From the NCBI GenBank assembly GCA_016584305.1, contig JACEEZ010001253.1:431001-495000 (forward strand): 64,000 nt of DNA, read 5' to 3'. Shown one piece after another: positions 42,700 through 54,680 of this stretch. Each line of letters starts with the position of its first letter. Position 1 is the stretch's first letter. The notes under the pieces were generated by a model that saw nothing but the letters and a program-made list of their open reading frames with translations, was not told where the DNA came from and did no database searches. The translations under genes and the position numbers were made by a program. Origin of the DNA: Chionoecetes opilio. Its lineage: Eukaryota; Arthropoda; Malacostraca; Decapoda; Majidae.

Positions 42700-43325
42700 A
42701 TCCAAATTAGGGTTGTCCATGAGAAAATAGGTTGGGTTGCATGTGGCAAGGAGAAGAGTATGATCACAACTGTGATATTCAGTCCTACAATGTCAGCAAA
42801 AAATCATGGCAGCCAACGAAAACAGAACATGAACACATGCATTAGGAATAGTATTTATTTTTCTATCTTTATTTGAAAAGAGTTTAGTCTCCCCTTGTTC
42901 TTCAAAACCTCTTAGGAGTCTTTCTGGCATTGGGTAAGCCAATTCCCGAATGTAGCTAGCAGGTATTTATATCTGCCCCAGCTTGTTTGATAGCCAAGGG
43001 AAATTGGGACATGGAGGTAGTATAATGTGCTAATATTCTTTTTTTGATATTCTCACATATATTCTATGGGACTCAGGTCAGGGTTGCTACCTAGCCACTA
43101 CATTACTGGCATCGCTAGTAATGATGTTCACATACTGTTGCTGTGTGACAAAGGGCTATATCATGCATGAATGTAGCCCGAACTGAGTCTTTCCCAAAGA
43201 AAGGGATTAGGAACTCATTCAGAACATCCTTAATATTACTTGCTTTTATTGTATAGTTTGGAGGTAGGAAAAATAAGTGATTTGCTTGCCTTTCCCACTG
43301 ATATCACACCATACCATCACTGAAG
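42700..43325. other. Dynein upstream intron, no recognised feature
   Basis: AT-rich non-coding sequence between the dynein exon and the RTE copy. It contains no motif I can name. Confidence 0.5.
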
Positions 43326-43329
43326 CTGA

Positions 43330-44925
43330 AACCTGAATCCTCCCATTGACGAAACCGCACCCTCTCTTGATAAAGTCAGAGAGGCTGTAGCAAAGTTGAG
43401 GAGTGGAAAGGCTGCTGGTGTTTGTAATATCAGTACGGAGCTCCTCATAACTGGGGGTGAGGCCATGATCCGCGGGTTGCATGCTGCCCTGACTGCTATG
43501 TGGCAATTAGGTACCATTCCTCTTGACTGGAAAAAGGGGCTGGTCGTCCCTATCTGGGAAGGGAAAGGGGACCGTCAGGACTACAAATATTACCGCGGTA
43601 TTACATTGCGTGCCAGCGTGCCAGGCAAGGTGCTTGCCCATTTATTGCTGCAACGGATCCACAGCCATCTGCTGAAGCATCAGAGACCTCAGCAGTCTGG
43701 CTTCACGCCTGGTAAGACAACAATGGACCGTATCCTAGTGCTTCGTGTCCTGGTGGACCGCCGATGTGAGTTTCGACAGGGGATGCTTGCAGCCTATGTT
43801 GATCTCAAGAAGGCTTTTGACTCATGCCACAGTTTGACACAGTGCATTGTTAGTCACTCTGGGATCTTCTGCGACTTCGCGGGATTCCTGCAAGGACTAT
43901 TGGTTTGATGACTGGTCTGTACTCTGGAACAGAGAGTGCTGTGAAGTGTGGGGGAGGTGTATCGAGCTTCTTTCCTGTGAACACAGGAGTGGGGCAAGGG
44001 AGCGTCCCTGCTCCATCACATGTCAACACTTGTATGGACTGGGTATTGGGCAAAGTTGTATATCAAAGTGATTGTGCAGCATTCCTCGGGAACACCAAGA
44101 TCACTGGTAATGTTTTTGCTGATGATGCAGTAATCTTTGCTGAGTCACTGGAGGTCCTGGTGATGGCTCTCGAGGCGCTGCACGAGGAGGCAAAGCCTTT
44201 TGGACTTGAGGTCTTCTGGCTCAAGACCAAGGTTTGGAGGCTTACTAGACGAAACAGTACAGTCTGTTCATGCGTGCAGCGAGGACATTGAGATCTTGGA
44301 AAGTTTTACATACCTTGGTAGCGCAGTCCATAATGACGGCGGGTCACGTCAAGAAGTCTTACGGTGGATTGGCATAGCCCACGGTGTTATGGACTCGCTC
44401 ACCAGGAGTATTTGGCGTTGTCGGTACCTGTGCAGGAGGACAAAGATACGGATCTTCAAGTCGCTTGTGATCCCTGTCATATTCAATGGTTGTGAGACAT
44501 AAACACTAAATAGCGATTTGAAGAGGCGAATCGATGCCTTTGGTAAAAAGTGTGTTCGTAATATCATGGAGTATCGCTGGGATGATTATGTGTCAAATCA
44601 GCGATTGCACCGTGAGACTGAATCGATGCCTTTTACCTGCATAGTCCGTCAGCGCCAACTTCAGCTATACGGGCATGTGGCACGCAACCCTGAAACCGAT
44701 CCTTCCCATCGGGTTGTATCTGAAAGAGACAATCCAGAGGGGAGGAGGCCAAGGGGGCGTCCACAAGGCTCGTCGTTGGGGCAAGTTGATGTTTCCTGTC
44801 GAGAGTTGCTTGGTATGGGAAGAGAGACTGCATGGGGACTCGCGCGTGGTGATCCCCGGGAGTGGCGTCGTAGGGTGGGCGAGGCGACGCGCCCCCCGAC
44901 GTATGCCCCCAATGATTGATTGATG
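43330..44925 (+). pseudogene. RTE-like retrotransposon copy, 5'-truncated
   Basis: Frame 43396-43908 covers VREAVAKLRSGKAAGVCNIS, WKKGLVVPIWEGKGDRQDY, QSGFTPGKTTMDRILVLRVL and AAYVDLKKAFDS. A frameshift and short duplicated stretch near 43830-43860 lead to 43905-44291 with GVSSFFPVNTGVGQGSV and NVFADDAVIFAESLE. Another shift leads to 44200-44502 and 44518-44919, the C-terminus (RRIDAFGKKCVRNIMEYRW, RLYGHVAR-like QLYGHVARNPE). The 3' end is CCAATGATTGATTGATG. The endonuclease is missing. The plus-strand insertion lies upstream of the dynein exon. Confidence 0.85.
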
Positions 44926-46105
44926 TTTGCAAAGTGGCATAGTATATATAATTCCTACCTAAAAAACGGAGTTCATGCTGTAAAAGAGGTGATAAAGTCA
45001 ATTGCTCGAAAAAACGTCCGCCGTTGTTGTGACGTCACTAGATGTATAGACGCGGAAACCGAGCAGGCCCGAACCTGCCCGAGCCGAGCCGAGCCGAGCG
45101 GGTCCGAGCCGAGCGAGCCAAGCCAAGCGTGTACATCAACCACAACACAAGACAGCCACCATCGCTTCCTTATCTTATAATCTTTGGGAATTGAGATGAA
45201 TATCTTCCCTGGTGTTTACCTGCCAGTGTTAGCGCACATTGGCACATAACACCAATGATGTTTATTCCCTCTTCCTTTGTCATGGCTTTGCTGGTGTCAT
45301 TATCAATAAACACACCGTGCACAGCCTCCGCTGCCTCCTGCGTGTGTACATCTATCTGATGATGTCACGACCAACGCAGCTTTTTGCAGTCACGTGACAT
45401 TTGGGCAACTTTAAATCTTTTTATATATTTCCTACCTTTTTTCTTTGAATTGATAATGTTTAGAGTGATTTTTAACAGTTTATAAATTTATTGGCCAACC
45501 TTTTGAAAAAGAAGAAGTTAGGCAACTTGTCTATTAGCAGATCTGAGCAATGATGTGCACCATGTCTTCTCTCCATGTCCCATACAGGTTGTTATTTCAC
45601 TAACTAAAATATTTTCCTCCCTAAGAACTAGAATATGAGCCTTCTCCTTAGATGGATTATCAATATATATCTAAAACCCTCTCCAACCCGTCCTTTTTAA
45701 AGCTTTTCCTATATTCTATGCAGAGACTGGCAGTAAGCTTTTTGCAATAGTGTTTTTCTGCCCTGAACCACTCTCTTATTATGTGAATAATAAAAGTTCG
45801 AGGACCTTCCCTACATAATGCAGTATTAGATGATTTGAAGGTTCCGCTGATCAGAAATTACTTATGGGATGCAGGGAGGAACCTAATCAGTTTGACATGC
45901 CCCTCCTCTAATGTCCTATGTCTTTCTAAGATGGAGAATGTGGAGTGAGGAAGGAAAGGAATACTGAGTTGCCAGATGTGACTAGAAGAATGGCTTACCC
46001 ATTGATACCTCTCAAAAAAAGGCATAATCATAAATCACGCAATGCATGAACGAAGGAGTGTTTTTGCCATGACTTTTTGCCAACACTGTGAAATAGTATG
46101 ATTAA
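44926..46105. other. Stretch without recognised gene
   Basis: Includes a CCGAGCCGAG-type tandem patch at 45077-45125 and otherwise AT-rich DNA. No coding is recognised. Confidence 0.5.
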
Positions 46106-46109
46106 TATC

Positions 46110-46860
46110 ACACACACGGACACTTACATAAAGCATTTGATAAGGTTCCTCATAAGAGGTCATTGTAGAAACTATAAAATGTGGGAGGGAGACTATTGAG
46201 GTGACCTTAGAGATAGAAAGATGAGAGCATTCGGATTGGTGCAAGAGAATAAGTGGTGTATCACAAGAACTAATAAAAACACCTATCATGTTTATGGTAT
46301 ACATACACAAATGATATGGTATAGGGGTGAAAAGGTTTATGTATTTTTGTAGACAATGCAAAGTTCCTAGGGAAGGTCAAAGATAGCGGTAATTGAGAGA
46401 TTGATGTAAGAAAATCTGAGCTAGATATCTGAATGGAGTAGGATATGGCAAACATATTTCAATGCTAAGAAATATGGGCCAATACAAATGAGTAAGACCA
46501 GTAACAGAGTTATAGAAAGGTATTCAATTATTCGATGGGAAAGAAATGTGCCAAAGTTTCCAAAGTATAAACAAAAGTTTGGAGTAAAAATTATGGATAA
46601 TTTGTCCCCTGAAAAATACATAAACAGGATGACTGTGGAAACATAATAAGCTCCAATGAAAAATAAAATTAAATTTTTTATTCAATTATTAGGATGAAGA
46701 CATGGTTAAGGAAATTATTATATTGTTGATTTACACAAAGTTAGAATACTGCAATAATTTAATTGCCGCATAAAAAAAAGACAGGCATGATTGAAAGAAT
46801 TAAAACAACAGTAAACAAGATGTCACCAAGGTTCAGAAACCTATAATATGAGGATAAATA
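46110..46860 (+). pseudogene. Strongly decayed non-LTR RT relic
   Basis: Scattered plus-strand words in shifting frames, such as KAFDK, YTNDMV, FVDNAKFLGKV, LEYC and IERIKTTVNKMSPRFRNL, occur in the order expected for a CR1/Jockey-type RT from the AFDKVPH block to the QR-A-RM-P block. Stops are frequent, so it is an old copy. Confidence 0.5.
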
Positions 46861-47298
46861 TAGAGCTATAATAATAGCGCTATAGAACGCTAAAGGCAGG
46901 GTCCGAGCTAGGGTCTGTAGGGGGGAGAGAGAGCTGGTATCTGAGCACCAAGGCCCGGGCGCGAATTTTTTTTCCCCCAACAAGTTTGCAAAGGTTGGCG
47001 GCCCTCTACGCATGGCTGTAGTTCCGAAACTAACCACAGGATTTTCTTGAAAATACCCTCATTGTGATTCCCACACAAAGTTACCTATCATTCGATGAAT
47101 CTGAACTTAACCTAACCTAAACCGAAACCGTATGTAACCGAAAGTTTGCGAATCTGTTTGGGGAAAACAAAATTGCGGGCCGGGCGCATATTGCCGGAGT
47201 CTATAATATGTTCGGCTCTCAGGGAAATTAGAACCAATCAGCGCACGCAGTGAGTAAGGGGGTGTTGGGTTGGACTTACTCAGCTATTCACCCACAGC

Positions 47299-47476
47299 CC
47301 GTCAGGGTGGCAAGGTTGGTAGAGACGTGAGCTTGCAATGTGCAGAGTCCCTGCGCATTCGGTCAGCGGTTCGAGTCCGCCTAGTTCGTGCTGACGTGGC
47401 GGCGCTTTGTATAGTCAATAACCTTGTAGTTGGTACTTGCAAAGTGTCTAGATAGGATGAAAATCTTATCTTATCT
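47299..47476 (+). mobile_element. tRNA-derived SINE with 14-bp duplication
   Basis: TATTCACCCACAGC flanks it at 47285-47298 and 47477-47490. The head has GGTTGGTAGAGACGTGAGC (A-box side) and GCGGTTCGAGTCCGCC (B box, about 47366-47381). The 3' tail is (ATCTT)n. The right arm of the host inverted-repeat element, at about 50150-50170, shows the empty site. Confidence 0.85.
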
Positions 47477-47650
47477 TATTCACCCACAGCTTAAAATCTT
47501 AAATATACAAAATTAACGGGTACTTGCTCCTTTTGTGGGCAGATATAGTGTGTTTTTTATAAATATTATAATTGTATGCTGTATAATTAACAATGATAAT
47601 GAATAATTATATAAATATGTTCCTAATATGTAGAAGACATGGGAATATGC

Positions 47651-47902
<252 letters not shown>

Positions 47903-47953
47903 GGTGAGTTACTTGAGAATGACCTGAGAGTAGCCTCAGTCTAGACTCTAGAG

Positions 47954-48235
47954 CAGTGGTTCTTAACCTGGGTTCGATCGAACCTCAGGGGTTCGGTGAG
48001 CCAGTTTCAGGGGTTCGGCGGAGGCCCTCCAAAAACATTGCAATTTTGCTATTATTGTAATTCCAGATTATTCACCAGATTAAACTATACGCGAAATCAA
48101 CGTAAATTTAAGCAGCGCGGTGGAGAGAGTCATGTGTGGGTGTATATAAGTGCGTGTGCTCGTCCGCCTTTCTCACTTCACCTCCTTTTGCCATTGAATA
48201 TAAAATTATTGCAAAATATCCCTCCTGACTCCTGA
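47954..48235 (+). mobile_element. hAT-like element, left end only
   Basis: Starts CAGTGGTTCTTAACCTGGG and continues GTTCGATCGAACCTCAGGGG. CAGTGGTTCT-AACC is a widespread hAT terminus. CTCTAGAG precedes it and could be half of an 8-bp duplication. It is cut off at about 48236 by the RTE fragment; no right end is found. Confidence 0.6.
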
Positions 48236-49045
48236 CGCCTCAATCCTAGCGCTTCGTGTCCTGGTGGAAAGCCGACGTGAGTTTCGACAGGGGATGCTTG
48301 CAGCCTATGTTGATCTCAAGAAGGCGTTTGACTCAGTGCATCATGAGTTACTCTGGGATCTTCTGCGACTTCCGGGATTCCTGCAAGGAATATTGGTTTG
48401 ATGACTGGTCTGTACTCTGAGATTGAGAGTGCTGTGAAGTGTGGGGAGGTGTATCCAGCTTCTTTCCTGTTAATACAGGAGTGAGGCAAGAGTGCGTCCT
48501 TGCCCCATCACATGGCAACACTTGTATGGACTGGGTATTGGGCAAAGTTGTAGCTCAAAGTGATTGTGGAGCATCCCTAGGCAACACCAAGATCACTGAT
48601 CTTGTTTTTGCCGATGATGCAGTAATCTTTGCTGAGTCGCTGGAGGTCCCGGTGATGGCTCTCGAGGCGCTGCACGAGGAGGCAAAGCCTTTGGGACATG
48701 AGGTCTCCTGGCTTAAGACCAAGGTCCAGGTGTTTGGAGGCTTACTAGATGAAACAGTACAGTCTATTCATGCGTGCGGCGAGGACATTGAGATCTTGGA
48801 AAGTTTTACATACCTTGGTAGCGCAGTCCATAATGACGGCAGGTCACGTCAAGAAGGGCAGGTCACGTCAAGAAGTCGTACGGCGGATTGGCATAGCCAT
48901 AGTGTAATGGACTCGCTCAGTAGGAGTATTTGGCGTTGTCGGTACAGGAGGACAAAGATCCGGATCTTTGGATCCGGATGTGAGACATGTGAGACATGAA
49001 CAAAGATGTGAGACATGGACACTAAATAGCGACTTGAAGAGACCC
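48236..49045 (+). pseudogene. RTE-like retrotransposon fragment
   Basis: Starts at CTAGCGCTTCGTGTCCTGGT. Broken frames give KKAFDSVHHELLWDLLRLP-type sequence, then an open frame (48439-48999) with GVSSFFPVNTGVRQECVL, DLVFADDAVIFAESLE and HACGEDIEILESFTYLGS. A short direct duplication (GGTCACGTCAAGAAG) occurs at about 48842-48873. Truncated at both ends. Closely related to 43330-44925. Confidence 0.85.
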
Positions 49046-49075
49046 CCCCCCCCTCCCGAACCATGCCTTCGTATT

Positions 49076-49806
49076 AACAAAAGCTGCAAGTTGTTTCATC
49101 AATATATTCACAATAATACATAATTGTAGTGTAATTTATGAAATTGAAGTTTGGCTGTACTAAAATTATCTCCTTAAAACTTGACGAAAAAAAAAATACA
49201 GTGTAACATGATTGTATATAATTAAGGTATGTACTGACGTTACGAAGTTCCACCCCCAAACACACCGTGGGATTGACTCCGGTTGAGTAAACAAATGACA
49301 TTACTTCGTTTTATAAACGTGGTACACTCACGCTTACTGACCTCTTCCTATATGTCTGGGAAAGTGATTGATAAAACTTTGTTAGGGTTGTATGGGGACA
49401 GTTAAGAGTGAGGCAGGAGGCTGTTAAATGTGGCGCTTTGTCGTGCTCCATCATTGTCATCACTGTCATTTCCATGTTTTTTCAACATAGCCAACCGCTT
49501 AGACCTCGTGCAATTTTTCCTCCACTATTTACTATTGAATACAGCATTACCAATGCAAGTAGTCGTTTATTTTGAAGTTATAAGAAACAAGAGATTATAA
49601 TGGGATTGATTTAATTGAATTAATTTCTTTTAAATAATATTATCAATTTATTTATCGCACGGGTTTGTAAACCTGACACTACTTGCAAGCTCACGGGTTA
49701 CTTCGGGTGCTTGGAGATGACGTACAATAATACCAAACACATTCTCCGGAACTATTATCCCGATCACTATCGTCTTCCAGATTGGGTTTCACTTGCAATA
49801 CCATGG
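49076..49806. other. Stretch without recognised gene
   Basis: AT-rich, with no repeat or coding recognised. It forms the inner right part of the inverted-repeat element. Confidence 0.5.
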
Positions 49807-49808
49807 TA

Positions 49809-49889
<81 letters not shown>

Positions 49890-49911
49890 CTCTTCTCTCT
49901 CTCTCTCTCTC

Positions 49912-49995
<84 letters not shown>
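49807..49995. repeat. (CT)n microsatellite
   Basis: About 190 bp of CT with few interruptions, the counterpart of the GA tract in the opposite arm at 47805-47899. Confidence 0.95.
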
Positions 49996-49998
<3 letters not shown>

Positions 49999-50412
49999 CC
50001 CCCGCATGTTTTCTTCTACATGTTTGGAACAGATCAATATAAATATACAATTTCATTGTTAATTATACAACATACAATTAAATATTTAATAAAAGTCACG
50101 CACTATATATACCAACAAAAGGAGCACGTTACCCATTAACTTAATTTTTTTAAGTTGTGGGTGGACGGCTGAGTGAACCCCTCCCAACAGCCCCGCACTC
50201 ACTGCGCGCGCTATTGGGCCCCAGATATAACTACGTCACTTTTTGTTTACCGCGGTGCATTGTGGGGATAAGTTGGGGTCTCCGTGAATGACCTACGAAA
50301 GGAAGACTACGACGATTAAAGAATTTAGAGTTGTTTTGTGTGAAATTGATATTCCAGGTGCTATATTAACGTATATGGCTGATGTGCAGAGGCTTCTCAA
50401 CCATGAAAACAA

Positions 50413-50702
50413 AGTCACAGCAGAGCCTCGTCAAGAGGTAAGCAAGTTGGGACACTGTACGTGCCTACCACTTGCTTACCTCTTGACGAGGCTCTGCTGT
50501 GACGCTGTTTTCTTGGTTGAGAAGCCTCTGCACATCAGCCATCATCTCAGGTCTTCCCTAGTTGTAAAAAAAGAGTCACAGCAGAGCCTTGTCAAGAGGT
50601 AATCAAGTTGTAGGGACACAGTACGTCCCTACAAATTGCAATTTTGCTTACCTCTTGACGAGGCTCTGCTGTGACTCTGTTTTCTTGGTTGAGAAGCCTC
50701 TG
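50413..50702. repeat. Inverted 30-bp hairpins, repeated twice
   Basis: CAGCAGAGCCTCGTCAAGAG followed by GTAAGCAAGT and their complement form a near-perfect stem at about 50417-50506. The motif recurs as a second stem at about 50577-50672. The outer words GAGAAGCCTCTGCA also repeat. Lies inside the THAP-type transposon. Confidence 0.8.
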
Positions 50703-51307
50703 CAGCCATCATCTCAGGTCTTCTCTAGTTTATTCAGCGAGAACAGAGCACGGTAATAGAGGCGTATTTTCGCGACGGTTCTAGACCGGTCTAGACTCGC
50801 TCAGGCCAGGCCGGACGCTGTTTTCGCGAGGCGGGCTACACTGGGCTGAAACGGGTCGGGACTGTCCAGGCTCGGGAGCTGGGCCGCCTTGGCCTGCTCT
50901 CGGGAAAACTGGTGCATGCGCACTACAGTCAGCTGGGAAGACGAACAGGGCTTCCCCTGCTGCTGATAAAACCTGATGAAACTGGTAAACACCAAGATGG
51001 CCGACCGCAAGACAAAGTAATTTTACGAAAAATTGCAATATTCGCAATTTGCTTGAAATAGCATCTTAGAAAATTAGTTTAAATTATATGGTAAGTCAAG
51101 TAGCAGAGGATGACTGAAAATTAGGCTGAACAGTAAGATATATTACAAAATCAGGCAGCATTTTGTATAGTGATCAAATTAATCGGAATATGTTGTCATT
51201 ATGTTATTTTCAGCGAAGTAGAAGCTCTAGCAAAACGAATTATTAAGACCACGTTAATTGCACAAGGCAAAACGTGCATGATAATAGGACTAAAAACACT
51301 CCATTAA

Positions 51308-51394
51308 AATGCCTGGTGTGAGATATGACTATGGGAGATCTACGCCTGGAGATGCCAAAATCTCCCATAATCATATCTCACACTGCTAAACACG
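51308..51394. repeat. Hairpin, about 30-bp arms
   Basis: GTGTGAGATATGACTATGGG at about 51318 pairs with CCCATAATCATATCTCACAC at about 51374, with one mismatch and a short loop. Confidence 0.75.
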
Positions 51395-52539
51395 GAACTC
51401 CCCAGTAGTGGATGCCAGTACTTAGATATGCTGCATGATGGTTATATATGTTATACATAGTGATGTAGTAAACGTTTGACATGGCTGTGACAGGTCTGAC
51501 AAATATAGTGTTGCTGGATTTTTTTCTCAGTCCAGAGATTTGAAAATTTGACTCTCATCACACACAGAATGATGGCCGCGGATCACCTTTCATATGCCAG
51601 CTAGGAGGTTATTACGTAAGGTCAAATTAATAACTCTTTGGTGAGTCTTGAGGAAGGGGGGGTCAAGCTTGCATGACGGTAGGACCGCCCACTCGGCCTC
51701 CCAGCCAATAGGAGCCACGAATGGGACGTGGCCAGTCTGGATGTGTTTTCGCGAGCATCGGTGCAGCCTGGGCCAGCCCAGAGTAACTAATATAAAAATA
51801 TTAATCAGTCTCCTAAAAGCACTTATATCATTGTAGCTTTGGCATGTGCCACTTGTGTAGTCAACAGTTCAGATGTAGGTATTGCATGCAGTCTGAATGA
51901 ACAGTTCAGGTACTCCACATACAATAATGATGGCTTGGTTTTTAATTTATGCTCTATTAGGTTTATGTAGGTTGAGCTAGTTTTACAGAAGAAATTAAAT
52001 GTCTTAGGTTAAGTTTCAGGGAATTATATATTTTTCGGTTAAGATTCGTTTAAGTGACCCTGCTTTATTTCGCTTACTACCTTATGAAGGACTAACCTTT
52101 TATAATGCACGTCTTCTACTAACCTTCGAACATCTTGGAAAACTGTTACGGGGAAACGTGATAAGAATAAAGAGATGAAACTCCGCTATCACCATACAGA
52201 CCGCGGTCCGAGCAATTATACCAAGCCTCACTCACGGACAACAGCCAGTATAGGTTAGTTTAGGTTAAGTTTTTTTTTTGTCTTATTGATCCTTAATTTT
52301 TCTTATGGATTTGCATGATCCATGTCATATTGGATGTATTTCCTTTGTGGAATTGGGTTAACTGAAGGAAGAGTTCTGGCTCTACAAGTACAGACAGTAA
52401 CATATTATGTAATTGAGACCTCGACGTGGCATACATGTCAGAGGTCTAAGCAGATTCAAGCAGTTGAAATGAGTTACTTGAGAGGTGTCTGTGATGTGAT
52501 TCCGCATATTGTCGTTTCTTTTGAGCTTTATTCAATTAA

Positions 52540-52635
52540 CTTTCTATTCGCCGCTTCTAAAAGTTGGTGCAACTGTAAAGGCGTTCGTCTACTTATTGTA
52601 ACACAATATGGAACACAACAGTTTGATTGGGGCAT
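52540..52635 (-). pseudogene. THAP-domain-like N-terminus fragment
   Basis: ATG at 52635 is followed by PQSNCCVPYC and SRRTPLQLHQL. After a stop, another frame reads KRNDNMRNHITDTSQV. The Cys-x4-Cys start and the following pattern resemble a THAP zinc finger, the DNA-binding module of P-element-type transposases. Short and frameshifted, so support is moderate. Confidence 0.4.
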
Positions 52636-52878
52636 ATTTAAGGACACATTTTTGCCTTTCGTCACTGTAGCGCCCGCCCGCTCAGCCTCATGACCCCGAC
52701 TTATTCCCACAATGCACCGCGGAAAACAAACTGTGATGTAGTCATGCGTTACGTCCATTGGTTCTAATTTTCCCGAGTGCCGAACAACAATAGATCTCGG
52801 CAATATGCTCCCCTTCCTAATAGGAGGCCCTTCCTAATAGGGCGCAATATGCGCCCCTTCCTAAGAGAGAGAATGATT

Positions 52879-52913
52879 TATTAGGTAGCTTGCACGTGAC
52901 GTGCAAGCTACCT
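52879..52913. repeat. Perfect 34-bp palindrome
   Basis: TAGGTAGCTTGCACGT pairs exactly with ACGTGCAAGCTACCTA around a 1-2 base centre. It lies between the inverted-repeat element and the RTE copy that starts at about 52917. Confidence 0.8.
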
Positions 52914-52916
52914 ACT

Positions 52917-54680
52917 CCTATCGGGCCAGCTCAGTAGACTGAGGGTGGATATAGTGGGACTCTCTGAGACGAGGAGTCCTGGCAGTGGCGAGACTAGCAG
53001 TGGGGGTTACACCTACTACTGGTCCGGCATGAGCAATGGTCACCGTGTAGCTATAGGCATCTCCAGCAAACTGCAGCCGTCAGTTGTTGAGGTTACTCCG
53101 GTTGATGAGCGTATAATACGGGTGAGGATGAAACACACTCTAGGTTTCATGTCTCTTGTTGCAGTGTACGCTCCTACCGAGATGCGTAAAACTGAAGAGA
53201 AGGAAATGTTCTACGCCAAACTCGACTCTGTTTTAGACCAGTGTCCTCCTCGGGACACACTCATTGTCTTGGGCGACTTCAATGCTACTACTGGCACTGT
53301 AAGAGATGGCTACGAGTTATGTGTTGGTCCCCATGGCTCCGGTACCAGAAACACCAACAGTTCTCTGCTTCTGAACTTTGCAAGATCCAGAAGGTTGAGA
53401 ATTGCAGGTTCTTGGTATCAGAGGCCAGAGCTGCACCGCTGGACATGGTATAGTAATGCCAGAGGGGTAGCTAATGAGATCGACCACATCCTCGTTAGTA
53501 CTCATTGGAGGATCCTCCAGAACTGCAGGGTTTACTGGAGTGCTGAGTTCTTTGGAACAGATCGCAGACTTGTTGTTGCTACACTTAAGCTTCATGTCAA
53601 GTCCAGAAGAATCTCAAGAGGTAACCATACTGTGTTTCATCTTGAGAAACTGAAGGACTTGACATGTGCTCATGAGTATGCGGTGGCAGTCTCAAATCGG
53701 TTTGATGTGCTCGGTGCTCTCGGGGACCCTGTAAAACTGTGGGATACCTTTAAACGTGAAACTCTACAGGCTGCCAAGGAGTGTATTGGGGAGCGCCCGA
53801 GGTCAAGGCGTGGTTTTGTCTCGACGGAGACGCTGGAGAAAATCGAGGAGAGTCGCGCTGCCAGGCTGGCTGGGAACCGGGACCAGCACAGGGCTCTGTC
53901 ACGCCGGACAAGAACCCTCCTGGGGAGAGACAAGGAGAGGTATGTCAGGAGTCTCGCTGAGGATGTCGAGGGCCATTTGAACGCTAATGACCTCCGACCC
54001 GCCTACCGAGCCCTGAAGAAGCTCCGTTCCAAGTCTCCTTCTCGGGCGAGTGCTATTCGAACAGCAGATGGGCGCCTCGTGTCGGACATGGATGGGCAGA
54101 TGGCTCGTTGGGCTGAGTACTTTGGGCAGTTGTTCACGGTGGACCCTCCAACTGAGCAGCTTCACACCACTGGGTTACAGGCAGTGGATGCCGATCCTCC
54201 CATTGACGAAACCGCACCCTCTCTTGACGAAGTCAGAGAGGCTGTAGCAAAATTGAGGGGTGGAAAGGCAGCTGGTGTTTGTAATATCAGTGCGGAGCTC
54301 CTCAAAGCTGGGGGTGAGGCCATGATCCGCGGGTTGCATGCTGTCCTGACTGCCGTGTGGCAATCAGGTACCATTCCTCCTGACTGGAAAAGGGGGCTGG
54401 TCGTCCCTATCTGGAAAGGGAAAGGGGACCGTCAGGACTGCAACAATTACCGCGGTATTACACTGCTCAGCGTACCAGGCAAGGTGCTTGCCCATCTATT
54501 GCTGACACGGATTCGCAGTCATCTGATGAAGCATCAGAGACCTCAGCAGTCTGGGTTCACCCCTGGTAAGTCAACAACGGACCGTATCCTAGCGCTTCGT
54601 GTCCTGGTGGAACGCCGACGTGAGTTTCGACAGGGGATGCTTGCAGCCTATGTTGATCTCAAGAAGGCGTTTGACTCGGT
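52917..54680 (+). pseudogene. RTE-like retrotransposon with endonuclease and RT start
   Basis: Continuous frame starting SRLRVDIVGLSETRSPGSG. The endonuclease domain has Glu in SETR, VAVYAPTE, TLIVLGDFNATTG and WYSNARGVANEIDHILVST. The final motif reads FFGTDRRLVVA, where the usual catalytic His (SDHR/TDHR) is Arg. The RT begins near residue 430 (VREAVAKLRGGKAAGVCNIS, CNNYRGITLLSVPGKVLAHL, QSGFTPGKSTTDRILALRVL) and is cut after KKAFDSV by a mariner-like insertion. It is the longest RTE copy in the window, without frameshift but lacking the RT catalytic box. Confidence 0.88.

Larger units (their letters stand above)
50218..52756. mobile_element. DNA transposon with TTGTTTNCCGCGGTGCATTG subterminal repeats
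   Basis: ATTGG flanks at 50213-50217 and 52757-52761. The ends share ACTACRTCAC and CCGCGGTGCATTGTGGG in inverted order within about 60 bp of each terminus. The arm copy at 47230 shows the uninterrupted host sequence, so insertion is well supported; the exact duplication length is less so. The interior contains a THAP-like start near the right end and several hairpins. No intact transposase. A P-like affiliation is possible and is inference. Confidence 0.55.

Noticed and set aside
47110..47130. Telomere-like AACCTAACCTAAACC, also near 30640
   Set aside because: Only two or three units of the arthropod (TTAGG)n motif; too short to call interstitial telomere sequence.
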